From NCBI GenBank assembly GCA_907165065.1, contig OU015541.1, positions 6,324,001 through 6,388,000 of the forward strand: DNA of 64,000 bases, read 5' to 3'. This document shows positions 27,798 to 40,200 of the stretch, in pieces; position 1 is the first letter of the stretch; every line of letters begins with the position of its first letter. The translations under genes were made by a program, and so were the position numbers. Source of the stretch: Caprimulgus europaeus. Its lineage: Eukaryota; Chordata; Aves; Caprimulgiformes; Caprimulgidae. The notes under the pieces are model-generated. The model made no database searches, was not told the origin of the DNA, and saw only the letters and a program-made list of their open reading frames with translations.

Positions 27798-28050
27798 CCT
27801 GAATTACCTTGGGCAAATCATCTATTTCCCACAGAAATCAGTGTGAGCTGGGATTCTATGTCAGGCTTGGGTATCTCGGCTCCCACTAACCTCAGTTTAG
27901 CTGCTTCAACACATTTGAAAGTTTCAGGCCTCAGCTCCATTGCTATAAAGTGGAATGAAGAGCATTTCTCTACTTCACAGTAGTATCATGAGGATCAATA
28001 CATCATATGTTGTAAAATACTTGAGTACAGCAGTTATATGTGTCCCTGTA
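27798..28050 (+). mobile_element. MIR/CORE-SINE-like remnant (amniote type), composite
   Basis: Two blocks read like an ancient tRNA-derived MIR-type SINE. The first (27798-27828, ACCTTGGGCAAATCATCTAT) matches the MIR phrase 'ACCTTGGGCAAGTCACTTAA'. The second (27928-28045) begins GCCTCAGCTCCATTGCTATA and continues TATCATGAGGATCAATACAT, then GTTGTAAAATACTTGAG and GCAGTTATAT, following 'GCCTCAGTTTCC...TGTAAAAT...GTTGTGAGGATTAAAT...TGTAAAGCGCTT...' and the tail seen in sauropsid MIR copies. About 100 bases (27829-27927) not expected in plain MIR separate them. That segment includes ATTTGAAAGTTTCAGGCC, a texture common in old amniote repeats. The element is non-coding and heavily diverged. Confidence 0.65.
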
Positions 28051-29329
28051 CATATTATATGTGGACAACAGCTAGGTCAGGCTGGCCCCCATCTCCAGGG
28101 GTGACTCATTTCCAGGAGAAGGTGCTTGCATTAATTTGGAAGGACAACAAGACATGACTCAATGGATCAAAGCAGTTTATCAGTACTGAAATCAGCACCT
28201 AATGTTAAGTTCTGAACTCCTTTCTGTCAGTTTATTTACATATTACAGCTTTACATGGCTAGCATTAGCTTAAACTAGACCCACTTGACAGGCAGAATAG
28301 TTAATTATGAAATTTCTGCAGTTGCTCTGCTAAACAGTCTACAAAATGGAAGTGATTTTTTACAACTAATGTCATTTTTACTTTGTAGTGTATCTGTATT
28401 CTCTGTTTTTGGAAGGCCTAAAGAGATCATTTTGGTGGGATGGGACACACTCTTCTACCATTCTCACTGCAGCCAAGCACACCAAGCACTCAGCTCTCTA
28501 GAGGGTAGAGGACAGAAAGGCTGACCATGCTGTAAGAAAAAAGGTTTTAACTAGTCCTCAAAAATTTATATCCTGCTATATAAGCATCTGCCTGCTTCTT
28601 TGGCTGGCAAATAGGGATCGTTCTGCAAAAAGAATCCTTCACAGCACTTCATCCACCTAGGCCCTTGTCTCCTGGTGCTTAGGCAAACACTTTTCAATTT
28701 ATGTAAATAGTTGCTGGATCAAATTTCCCCAGCTGCCACACCCAGCCAGCCTGAATCACCCAGAGAAACAGAGAGAGAGTCAACTTTCATGCATTGCTTT
28801 TTCACCAAAGTACACAAGAGTTGCTATGTTACCTGCTTCCCACCAGCAAACAGATTTTTCATCCTGAAAGAATTTTTCTGCGTATCGACTCTCTGCATAA
28901 TACTTGTTAAAGTTTGATCTGATTAAGAGGAGGAGTGATAGGTGTGATGAACGCTCAAAGTGTGCCTTGACTGCTGGACTTCATGTTGCTGCTTCTCCAA
29001 AAGAGCCAAGGTCCTACCACCAAGCGCTCCAGGGGCACCCGCTCTCCCTGCACTGCCTTGCATGCCCTAAGTGCAGGACGGGAGGACTAAGCCATCAACT
29101 TGCACGGGCAAATAGAAAGGTCATTAAACAAAATCTGTATGAATCCCACGAGTTCACCTACACGTACTTCTCCACTATCGTTAGTTGTGCTTGCTTTTCT
29201 AGAAAGATCAGTGCAAGGCCAGGTCAACTAGTTCAATTGTAATTTTACCTCTACAGTGAGAAAACAAAAAACAGCCCCATGGCCCTTCTCTGTCCATGTC
29301 ATTGCTGGTCTGCACTCCAAAGCTCCTGA
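28051..29329. other. Non-coding stretch between SINE remnant and CR1
   Basis: There is no gene. A 112-codon open frame at 28904-29242 has no recognisable features and is probably chance. Confidence 0.65.
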
Positions 29330-29733
29330 CACAGAATCACAGAATGGTTGAGGTTGGAAGGGACCTCTGAAGGTCGTTTAGTCCAACCACCCTGCTCAAG
29401 CAGGGACTCCTAGAGTACATGAACCAGAATTTTGTCCAGATATTTTTTTAATATCTCTAGGGAGTGAGATTCTACAACCTCTCTGGGCAACCTGTTCCAG
29501 CCCCCAGCCACCCTCATAGTAAAGACATTCTTCCTGATGTTCAGGTGGAACTTCCTATGCTGCAGTTTATGCCCGTTGCCTCTCATCCTATTGTTGGGTG
29601 CCAACAAGAAGAGTCTGGCCCCGTTCTCTACACACTCTCCCTTTAGGTATTTATAAACATTAATCAAATACCCTCTGAGTCGTCTTTTCTCCAGGCTGAA
29701 CAGGCCCAGCTCCCCCAGCCCCTCCTCATATGA
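29330..29733 (-). mobile_element. CR1 LINE, 5'-truncated 3' end (ORF2 C-terminus plus 3'UTR)
   Basis: Read on the minus strand this is the 3' end of a chicken-repeat-1 (CR1) non-LTR retrotransposon. About 100 codons of the polymerase ORF are open and end at a TAG at 29410-29412. The translated tail contains the CR1 signatures [30 protein letters not shown] and [11 protein letters not shown]. The following 80-bp 3'UTR carries CCTTCCAACC and ends in two copies of the octamer ATTCTGTG (plus strand CACAGAAT at 29330-29337 and 29338-29345), the classic CR1 terminus used in target-primed reverse transcription. The 5' end is lost near 29733, the usual 5' truncation, so neither the reverse transcriptase core nor the endonuclease is present and the copy is dead. 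The intact tail frame and clean octamers suggest a relatively young insertion. This element is the main reason for calling the window avian. Confidence 0.95.
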
Positions 29734-30429
29734 AAGGTGACATCACTGTTACTGGTACAATACACCCTAACGTGCTTGGTGTTTGGCCACAACTCTGCTC
29801 TATCTGCTTCCTTCCTCCAGAAGCCAAGAGGAAAATTCTCTTCCAAGGCTGTGGTCAATGTTGCAGCCTTGGTGGTGCAAAGCTACAAACACAGCAAGGC
29901 TTGGGAGGAGATGCAGATTTTCCATTTGGCCAGCTGATACCCTGGGAAATCCAGAAAAAAATTCTAAAGCAAAACCCTGTTTTCAGGCTCAAAGCAGAAA
30001 CTAGGGGGAGAGATTATTTTAGATGGTTTTTTTTAGCATTGCAATGTCTCAAAAGGCTCAGTTCAAGTCTTAGCAATGGCTTGTTAGCCTCTGTGTGCTC
30101 AGCCTGCCATACTACTGCTTTTAGCTTCTGGCAAGCAAATCCAGGCTGAGGTTAGACAGGTGTTCCCCAAGATCACCATTCTCCATCCCATTTCATCTGG
30201 ACCCCTGCCCACACCCCAACCATACCCTTAACCCTACCCCCAGCCCAACCTCTACTTCACAGCTGCTGGAGGAATTCAAAGGGCTCTGAAAAACAAAGCA
30301 CCGAGGTCTGAATTCTCTATGGAAACCTGAATGTAATCCCTGCTGCGGGAGCCACTTGCCCAAGGTTTCCTACTATCACATACAAAACACTCGAAGAGCA
30401 GAACCTAACTACCAGTTTCATTGATGAAA

Positions 30430-30560
30430 CAGGGAAATTTGACCCAGTAGAGTTATTATTTCTAATGGCCAATAAGTAGGAAAGTTATGTACATTAATTA
30501 CTTTGTAAGAGTTTGATTTATTGCAGGTGAACAATTCTATTGTTGAGCCAGCTTACTTCA
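30430..30560. promoter_or_regulatory. Candidate conserved non-coding element
   Basis: The words TCTAATGGCCAATAAG (CCAAT and homeodomain-like), GTACATTAATTACTTTGTAA, GATTTATTGC and CTATTGTTGAGCC (SOX-like) lie in one unique AT-rich block between the CR1 and a T-rich stretch. No coding signal is seen. Confidence 0.22.
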
Positions 30561-32254
30561 TAGCACAGTGTATATAGTGAAATCTTTTCTGTTTGTTTAA
30601 ACTCTTTATAGAAATCCTTACATCATTCCAAATAGTTGTGGTTAAACAGTTATAAATACTATGCATTTCCCACTGTGTTACTATCTCTTTTACATTACTC
30701 TTCTAATGTTTTAAGTGGCCTTTATGCACAATTTTTAATATTTTGGGTTTTTTTTTTTTTTTACATGAATTTGTCTCAAGACTCCTCTGAGGTTTTTTGT
30801 TTCATTCATTTTATTGTTTATTATTAATACTGGTTTTGACCCTCATAGGCTCGTAAGTGGAGTATAAAGTGTTTTGTGTGGATCATAAATCACTGCAATA
30901 TGTATTTTAGTCTTTGTTGAAGGTGCAAGCCCCATCTCTTTCTATTTCTAGGAGATATCTTAGTTCTATTATGCTTTGAAAAATTGTGATAAGCAAAAAA
31001 CAAAGCTTCTAAATCTCAGCAAATCTTTGTAATGTTTTGTAAGAGGACCTTGGTTTTAGTGAAATGTGGTTAAGATAACAAAGACTGCTACAAGTGGCAC
31101 CTAAATACACTTGCCAGACATTTTTAAAATGGACAACCTATCTTGGGAAGCATCATCCTGGTGAAACATCATGTATATTTTAAAGTCAGCCATGGCAAGA
31201 TTCTTAGTACAGCAAAAGATTGTGTTAGTGTAGAAGTTCTGTCAAGAACTCCTCCAAAAACTAAGCAAAAATAAAGGGGGGAAAAAAAAAAAAGGAAGAA
31301 AGAAGAAAACTCCAGGTAGATCCTATCTCCAAAGCCATTGGTGATCCATGCCTGGAATCACTTGGACTTTAAGAGACGCTTTGCAGCTTTTTGGGTAGCA
31401 GAAAGGTGACCTTGTCTGAGGGTCTTTCCTCACTGCAGGTTGAGAAATCAGGAAAGTAATCGGGGGAAATGGCAAGAAAAGGGAAGGGTGCACTGGGGAA
31501 GGGGAGGCACGTAAAGAGAAAAGAAGGCATGGGGTGGGCAGGGGCCTGGGCAAGTGCAGGGTAGCTCATGACAGAGGCTACTGGTGTGGTGCACGCTATG
31601 GGATTTGGCACAGGCAGTGAGTTAGCTGATGTGATACATAAATCCTCAGCAAAACTGATTGCACACACCCAGCTGAAAAATGTAAGTAAACAATAATTCC
31701 TGTCCTTTTATATCTATTACTTCAAGCTCAAGCATGCTTTAATCCTTCATTTTATTTGATATCATTTACCTTATCCAACATATATAAAAGGATATGTTCT
31801 CCTCCTTAGACTGCCTTCAACTTTCTATGAAACTAGCTTTAAGGAGTAAGCCAATATTTGTATAGCAGATAATACCTAAAAGGAGGCTCCTCTGTCTAGA
31901 TGGAGAGAAAATTCTCATTTTAGGCCTTGAGTATAAAATAAAACATTATATGCTCAGAGACACGCAGTCTGCCTTCAGCCATGTATTTGATATTCCTTGC
32001 ATCTGTCCCTTGTGTCTGAAAGCTAAGGACTATATGCCAAAACTCATTCACTTTTCAGATGTGACACATCTAGAAACACCCCCATCTTTGAACAAAAACA
32101 ATCAGGAGTATTGAACTCTTGTAGAGCTTTCAAACAGTTGTAAGAAAGAGACGGTTATAAAGTCCCCTATACTTCAAATAAGAATAGAAGGACTGACAGG
32201 AAACAGAAAAGAGGTGGAAAATAAGAAAACCAGTTAAACAAACAAGTCTAGAGA

Positions 32255-32350
32255 ACTGGATTTTGTGCCTGACTCCACCCCAGGTGCTTTGTTTGGCCTT
32301 TGGTAAGTTATTTATTTTTTGTCTGTTTTCTTAATGTTTTTAAGGAAAAC
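32255..32350 (+). mobile_element. Possible MIR-like SINE remnant
   Basis: The order GACTCCACCCCAGGTGC, then GGCCTTTGGTAAGTTATTTA and a T-rich stretch ending TTTTTAAGGAAAACTC resembles MIR ('...CCTTGGGCAAGTTACTTAACC...CTCAGTTTCCTCATCTGTAAAATG'). The match is weak and T-rich, and could be chance. No terminal repeats are seen. Confidence 0.35.
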
Positions 32351-32626
32351 TCATAGATAAAATTATGAGCCTGTAGCAGTTAGAGACCAGCAGTGAGCAT
32401 AGTAAAAGCACTCGCTTGGGTTACAGCTTAGAAGAAAGAAGTGGAGAATGGAATGACGGGATTGACATTTAATGAGTGAAGTTTCAGCTCTTGCTCCTAG
32501 CATTTGCCATAGCTCCTTTATCGCAAAGTCATCGGAAGAAGCCTATATTGCTTTGCCTCTAAGGGCCTTATTTTATCTTCTCACCTGCTCTTCTTCTCCA
32601 AGTGTGACTTCGAGTCTCATGAGCTT

Positions 32627-32646
32627 GCATAATCGTGCATAATCGC
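32627..32646 (+). repeat. 10-bp direct repeat GCATAATCG(T/C)
   Basis: GCATAATCGT is followed immediately by GCATAATCGC, then AATCAAAGTG. The doubled GCATAATCG core resembles a pair of transcription-factor half-sites, but this is only a motif impression. Confidence 0.85.
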
Positions 32647-34149
32647 AATCAAAGTGTGACACACTGCTGAACTAGCACCTTTGCCTCTCTATCCAGTTAT
32701 CAACATATTATCTCAACAAGCCCTAATTTTCTCCTTTTACTTCCTGCAGGGTGAGTTGGGAGTGTGGACTGCAACTGTTCTAAATGAATATCCTTCTACT
32801 CACTATCTGAATATCGTTATTCTAGAGAACTTCGTGCTGCATTTCAACGTTAATTTTGATTACGATCTCTTTTAGCAATAGTGTTATATATATTCAAATA
32901 AAACTTAAATGTATAGCTAAAAGATGTACAGCAGATGTTTTAAGTACTGTACTTAAGCCCTCTAGTAAATTCATACTTAAAATATTTTCATGCCCTAGAA
33001 TGAATCTGTAATATCTGGTTTCTTTCATCACAGCAGTATTCAAGTTGCCGACATAGTCACAGTTGCTTCATTTCCCCCACCACCACCATCTTATAAAAAC
33101 ACAAATATTTGTATACACCAGAAAAAACAGTTGCCCATGGAATGGAAGAAGACTGTAGACTCCAACCTGATCTAAAATCCTAACATATATGACATTAAAA
33201 AAATGTCTATTTTAATGAAAGAAGCTCTCTCTAGTGTTGTGTACACAGTCAGAAAGCTACGTTGCCTTCTGAGCAGATGTAGGGAGAAATAACTATTAAG
33301 GTTAAATATTCCTGCAAAGGACTCAATACTCTGCTTGATTGAGTTCCAGGAGGTATTACTCTAACTTCTCAGCACCTGTTTGGCCAATACTCCCAACACT
33401 GATGAACAAGAATTTCTACTATTATTGCAGTGTTTCCTATGGGAGTATTGAAGGGTCATTTGGAGGAAAACAAAGAAAAAAGTCCTAATTCATTTTAAAA
33501 CAGCATTTTCTAGGGAAAACCCATATGGTGCAGTACCTTCAACATCAGAGGACTGAACACAATAGTCCATGATGCCACTCATGTCCCACATGCAGATCTG
33601 AAAAAGTGTCTTGTTACTAATTCCTCCAACTTTAAATGCAGCAAGTCCTGATACTACAGGAAAATATAGATTAAAGCTAAAGAACCATGTTATCAGAAAT
33701 ACGAAGAGGTAGCCAAACTCTCTTTCTTCACTTGAACTAAGCCTGCTACATGAGTCTGAGTTCCCAGTAATGTCTAACTCCTTGTTCTCCTATTTATGCT
33801 GAGTAGTGAAGCACAGATGACAGTAAGTACCAGAAATGACAATTAATGAAAAGCAGGAAAGTGTCTTTTTGATGCCTAAAGCTCAAATGCTTATCAAAAC
33901 TGCCCTCAGATGATCTAAACCCTGTGTTTTCTGAGGTATCCCAGGGAACACTGTCCTGGCCGTATATAGTATGGGATGGAGAAAGCAAGAAGAAGAGGAG
34001 ATGCCAACAATTACAAATTAAGTTTTAATACATGTACTGAGAGGACTCACAGCTGCCAAACTGGTACCACAAGGCTGCTTTTTTATAACTCTCTCCAGTG
34101 AAAAGAATATACTGTCTTTTACAAGCTTAATGGTGATTTGTAAAACCCC

Positions 34150-34256
34150 AGTGTGCAGGTAGGCATCATCATCCTTGTTTTATCCATAAGGCTTTTTTTT
34201 ATCTTGACGTGTACTGGAGCTGGGCACAAACCTCAAGGTCCTGGGTCCCTGTTTGT
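34150..34256 (-). mobile_element. MIR-like SINE remnant, minus orientation
   Basis: The plus strand reads GTGCAGGTAGGCATCATCAT, then CCTTGTTTTATCCATAAGG and GGAGCTGGGCACAAACCTCA followed by GGTCCTGGGTCCCTG. This follows the reverse complement of MIR ('GAGGTAGGTATTATTATCCCCATTTTACAGATGAGG...GGCAGAGCTGGGATTCGAACCCAGG...'), with a deletion of the middle 'GGTCACACAGC' section. No ORF is present. The assignment is from family memory. Confidence 0.5.
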
Positions 34257-37200
34257 GTTTCAGGCACAGGGCAGCTCACCCAGCTTTAAGAGCTTTTCCA
34301 TACAGCTTCCTGCTCTTAGTACAGGTGAGGTAAAGGTATTTTCTATACAAATTTCTGGGAGTATTATATTGACATGGGGTGCAAAGTCTATCATCCAGTG
34401 TTTAAATTGGACAAGGTATGGGCACAGGCACCAGATCTTCCTTGTGTTCATCTCATCAGTAGGGAGAGGAAACTCTTTTGCTATTTTATGCTGTCTAACA
34501 ATGCTTGTGTGCGTCTGCATATACAAGAAAACACTTCATACTGCTGCTGAATGACTTTTTTCTCCCGCCCTATTTGGATTAGTTCCAAATCCTGGATTAT
34601 AACTGCTCTTTGCTAAGCAACAAATATGAACTATTGCTATTTCATCAAAATCCTGCACCAATGCATTTAACCAGCTTATCAGCCAGGAAGATGATATTTT
34701 CATATTTGCTAGCCTGGAGCTTCACTAAAATTAAGATCAACTGAGTACAACTATAACAATTATCAATTTTCATTCTTGGATAACAGCTTGAAATTGCCTT
34801 CAGGAAAAAGGAGGGTCCTTTGCTTTGGATGAAAAAAAAAATTTAGATATAAAATTAACTACTCTTTCCTCCTCAGGCTAAACATGTGGTTAAACTCACT
34901 AAAATTATTCAACAACTTTACAGGTTGCATCCTTATTTGCTTTAGCTTTTAGGTCAATAAATAAGTAAAAAAAGCTGTCAGGTATATGAAGTTCCATTTT
35001 CAGCCTGCACTTCTACCTACCCTTTACTAAATTACTTCCTACAGCCAACTAAAACTGCACTGAGTGGGGAAAATTTGAAAAACCTCTGAAAAAATGCTTT
35101 CAAAACTGCTGAGGCTAGTGTGACCCACTGGATAGAAAACATTTTGAAGCCAGATTTAAGTACACTAGGCCACAGTGGAAGATCTTTGTCAAAGCAGTTT
35201 AATGTTAATTGAGGAGACAACAGTTTTACTTAGACAACATGATAAAGGTGGAAATATTATTATTGCTGAATGCTTAGTGATCACAGAAATTAAGAGTTTT
35301 GATTACATTAAATTACCAGCAGACAGAGATGAACTAACTGTCTCCTACAAGTTTCTGGGCTCTATTCCTTTTCATGGGCCTGACATAAATATCAGGAAGA
35401 TCTGGTGGCTCCATCCCTCAAACTTCTGGCTGAGCATTTTCCTGATTCCTCAAGCAAATGGAACAAAGCTTTTATGTGCTCTTTTTAAGAGAGCTCCCAA
35501 AGGCAAAGAAAATTACCTGTGTAACCAGTCAAAATAGATTTTTATGTTAAAATAGAAGAGTAGTATTGTCCTTCCTACCTCCTTTCCTTCTACCTATTTT
35601 TATATTGAAAAATGCCATATTATTTATTTGGATGCAAAATGAGGGGTTTTATGTCATTGGAGAAAACAAGACTTTGAATTATGTATTTATCTTTCCTTTT
35701 CAAGTTTTTCCACTGAACACATACTTACCATTTTTCACTAGATCCTACCAACCGCAGTGAAACAAACGCATGCAACCCAGTACTGAAGTAATGTCACCTC
35801 TGGATTGCTTAAAGCTGTACAAAGATTAAAGCACCCCAGCTCTACCTTGCTCAATCTGCAAGATTGCAAACTCCTACTTTAAGGCACGTGTGCTACTGCA
35901 TCGCATGGGGCTGTATCCCAGGAAAAGGTCAAAGGGACCGATATCCTGTTGAGCAACATTTTCTATGACTGAGACAAATGGAGCATCAGATCAAAAGGGA
36001 GTAGGCTGAGTAAAGGATCAGCTTGCTATCAATTTAAAGACACAAGAAAGACAAAGCAATTTCATCAAGAAAAATTAACCCACATAGATAAGCGATAGAT
36101 GCTGGAAACTGGTTTAAGATATGTCTATAAACCTACTTCATCAAAGTGGTAAGATGCCTAAAATTAAATTTCTTAGTGAATTTGGACAACTGGTTGGTTT
36201 TTTTTCCCCAGTGAAAATTTTCTACAATATAGTGTACCATTTGCAATTTCCAGACCTTAACTTTTACAGCTTTTTCTTTTTGTAACAGATTTTCTTTCTG
36301 AAGAGAGCAATGTGCACCTCTAAAGAACCTAAAAGGAAGCCAGAAAGCTTTCCCACAGATTGGGGTGCACCATGTCAGCAACTGCATGAATCTGTGCTCT
36401 GATTTTTCAGCTCAAATGGTTGAAAAATGGGGCATACTACATTTTGGAAGTGGGAGACAACTGAAAAGAAAGAATTCCAATTCTTTCTGATACTAAATTC
36501 TGGATACAGACAGCAACCCAAGGAGATGTCTAGATCTACAGACTTAACTGTTTATTTTTCTTGGCCGCTACACCCCAGCTATGGCAGAGAGCAGTTTTCT
36601 TCCCAACAATATGCCAAATGCACTTCTTGCTGATTAAGCTGCATGGGTGAGAATAATTCCACCATGCTCAACTAGAAGAATGAGAGGCACCTTCAGGAAG
36701 ATTATTCATAAGGGGAGCTGTTAAGCTGTAGCCCAGCAGGGCTTTCCCTTCCTTACTCCACTTTAATCAAGAGTACAGGGCAGCAATTAGAGCCACTGTC
36801 AACAGCTGCTCCTGTACCATTGAGAAGCCACCATCCTGCTGGGGCTCTGAAACACGGCTCTGGGATTGTAATTAACACACTGCTAACAGCTCTCTTCCAG
36901 ATCAACAAGCTATGACCAAACTCAGAAAAAGACACTGGCCAGGTTCATTTTTTCAGTCACAAAGATAAGTTGCAGCAAGCCAAAACAACAGTGTATTTGG
37001 CAAAGAATTGCTTGGGAATGTCTCTAAGAACAAGGATACTTGTTCTTCACCTTCATATGTCCCCACTGGTAGTCTGTTAATGTTTAGTAGCAGTGACAAC
37101 ATTAAGGAACTACCTGGATAAAACTCTGGAAGCCATGACACCTGTTTGGTATACCTGACACAATGCCAAGATGCTCAGATATTAAATAAACCATAATTCA

Positions 37201-40200
37201 TTCCTTTGCTGGGACAAAGTGGGCTTATTCTGCATATATGGTAGTAAGGGACAATGTCCACCCATTGATCAATACCTTATTTAAGCTTCCTAGAGGGATC
37301 AGTCAACTGAACGCTTAGCTCCAGCGAACAGCTTGGCCACAGAAGATCGGGCATAACAACTACAGCACAGTCTACAAAGGAGAGCCTTTCCTTGACAGCA
37401 ATTTCCCAGGAACTTTCAAGCATATATTTTGTCCTCAAGTCTTCTGTGTCTGGAAACACAGACACACTCAAGCTTTTGTAGATTAATGTAAACAGTGTAT
37501 GAAACTGAGCACAGCATTAGGATTCAGGCCCCTCTAGCTACCTGCAAATGTAGAGGAAGTTCAGTATTACTAGCACATAATTGTAGAGTTGGGGGAGCCA
37601 GCCCAGCCTTTGACTTTTCCCTTGGTTCAGATTTCCCTGCGTACAGAAAGAGTGGGTGGATATGGCAAGACACACAGTATTTATATATCAGCTGATGTCA
37701 CATCTGAATGCAATTCTAGATTTACTATTACAACTCTTCCTTCATCTAGGCAATAACTACCTGCCTGCTAAAAGGCATCAGATTCTTTTATTGTTAAAAT
37801 GAAACCGGACCTGGTACCCTGGGGCAACTGATTTCAATCTCCAAGTTCATATGGTTTTCTTGCTGACAAGACTGGTTTGAAGGAGAGCCAAAATGCCAGC
37901 GGCAGTTGCCCTTGCTAAGAAGAACCTTGAAAGACATTACGATGATTGTTAATAGATTACACACACACATGCACACAATTTTCTACAATAAACTGGCAGA
38001 TTATAACTGGTTCCCCCTACACTGTGCATGGAATTGCGAGAAGGATACAGGAGGCAGTTTGTGTCCTACCATGGAAGAAATAAGAAATCTGGAATTTGCA
38101 GGAAGTCACAGTGTCTGCCAAGTGTCGCACTGCACTGCCAGCTGGTCACCCCTCAAACACAGGACACATGGACTGATCATCTACACATACAAACACCAGA
38201 TTCTAATGTGGTCTAAGGGCTCTCACACAAAAGCAATAGTAACTTCACGCATTTCGCTGGTGTGTGTGCCATTGCCTGACCAGTCTTTTGACTATCAGGC
38301 CTGATGTTTTAGAGGTAGAAAGTGTGCAGAAGGGTCACCAGTTCTAAAGTGATTGAAAAGCTGGAAACTGTTTTACTAAATAATTTTAGGAAATTTCAGA
38401 ATAGTAGTATTCACTGTTGGCGCTCCTATAGCTGTTTCCACACAGTTGTGCTAGGTTGCTGTGTGATGCACGATAACACCACCAACACCTGACTCTGCTG
38501 TACAGGACATGACTATAAGTTTTCCAGACAACATCCGTGATCCTGGAGGAGCATCTCGCTTAGCTCATCTGCTGTGCTCTCCTTGCATTCAATGGGACTG
38601 TGTTCTCTGCAAGATCTCAGCTGTTTTCATAAAGCAAATATATACCACCATGCTCACCTCAAATGAGCTCTCTTAAAGGAGGATGACAGTTATTAAGAAA
38701 ACCACCCATATTTTTCTTAGTATCCAATTGTTGCATTTGCAGCACTTTCCAGGCAGAGCTTTAATATGGTAGGTTTGTCTACGCTAAGCGGTTGCTCTGA
38801 GAAATTGCAAACAGTTCCAGTTTTTCTGGACCTGCTGCATTTTTCTACATTTTGCAAACACTTTAGAAAAAAAGAAAAGGGAGGGCTACAGCAGCTACTA
38901 AAACCCTCAGGCTGCTGGGCAGCTCAAGGAGCCGTTGGCCATAACATCTACCAGGGGTCTATGCATCTGTATGATTGTCTGTTCTCTCTAAAATGCTTAA
39001 ACCAACATTCCTGTCTGCTAGGACCAGGGATTCATACAGATGTGACTTCCTTGGCCACCCAAAGCAGTTACTATGCTTAGCTGAAAGCAGTTTCAAACAT
39101 TTTGACTCCAAGACGAAGCTGCCCTTATGAAAACTTAAACTCTGTTGGTTTTCATTCACAACTTCTACAACACTGGTGCACGTGTGCGTGTGCAGACTAG
39201 CTCCCACCAGGCAGAGGGACTCTGCCCAGACTAGCAGCCAGAGGCAGGGAGGCTGGCACACTGCACACTGCTTGCTGCTCTGCCCGGCCCCGAGCCAACG
39301 CTGCAGCCCACAGAGCCACAGGAGCATCAGGGCACGCTGCATGGGCAGAGGGGAACCCAAGCTCTGCACCCAAATGCCCACCAGGCCAAGGGAAATCCTG
39401 TGAGGACAATGTCACTCTTGGGAATGGAACCAGCATTAACCAAGTTTCCAATAGCACCGTTTCCTCTAGGAGCAAAAGGCTGCAATGATCTTCCTGGCGA
39501 AATGGTCCCAAAAGCTCTCCAGTGACTTACTGCAATGAGAAGTTACTACTCCCATTCAGCTAACTGGATAGAAATCTTGCTCCAAGGGTAGCCACATTCT
39601 TCATGGCAGACAAGCATATTCCTTGGAAGTCTCCATACCCACTTCCAGAACTCTGTTCAACGGCCTATTTATTGTTATTACTTTTTCCTTTAAAATAGAC
39701 TATCATTTTTCATACTGAAGCTTGGATCTACAAGATCTCTTCACTTGAACAAAATATTAAATTAGGTGCTTAGGAGTGAATGATGTAAAAGCAGAGAGCA
39801 GATCAAAAGGCAGATCACCCTTACTATGGATCTATTGTATCTGGAAAAAAAAATTGTATGCTATCATTCAACAGATACAGCTTTTCATTCTTGATTTCAA
39901 TTTGTAACTGAGTATATTTAGTTTTCCCAGCATTATTAGAGCACTGAAAAATGAATATTTGACAATTTTTAACAGTGCACATAAGAGACATGGACTGCAT
40001 GTCACTTCTGGCTTCTCTTGTTTTATTCTAGCATTTCCTAGGCAGAAAAATTAAGAATCTTCCAGAAATTTTCTGTGGAAGACGCAGACCCCAGACATGA
40101 GACAACATCTACGAGCAGTAGGCAATAGTCACAAGCATGCCATGCACACTGGGGGGGGTTTGTGTTTCTGGATGATCAGGTTAAACATTTTCATTGAATG

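Larger units (their letters stand above)
29734..34149. other. Non-coding stretch
   Basis: C-rich low-complexity DNA (CCCACACCCC, CCCTTAACCCTACCCCC) lies at 30200-30250, a T12 run near 30750 and purine-rich DNA at 31270-31310. The open frame beginning at 29730 abuts the truncated CR1 end and is not a gene. The small SINE remnant at 32255 and the 10-bp direct repeat at 32627 fall inside. Confidence 0.65.

Noticed and set aside
29730-30149. 139-codon plus-strand open frame beginning at the CR1 edge
   Set aside because: It starts at the truncation point of the CR1, has no domain, and is overlapped by other open frames. It is treated as chance.
30200-30250. Telomere-like CCCTTAACCCTACCCCC
   Set aside because: Only imperfect, isolated units are present. 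It is C-rich low-complexity DNA rather than an interstitial telomeric array.
30358-30420. CTTGCCCAAGGT phrase resembling MIR
   Set aside because: Only about 12 bases match and the rest of the SINE structure is absent.
35175-35537. 120-codon plus-strand open frame
   Set aside because: The start is GTG/TTG-type and arbitrary, there is no domain or splice context, and the composition is ordinary AT-rich chance.
38570-38625. Fragment TTCAATGGGACTG resembling old amniote repeats
   Set aside because: It is too short and isolated to assign to a family.
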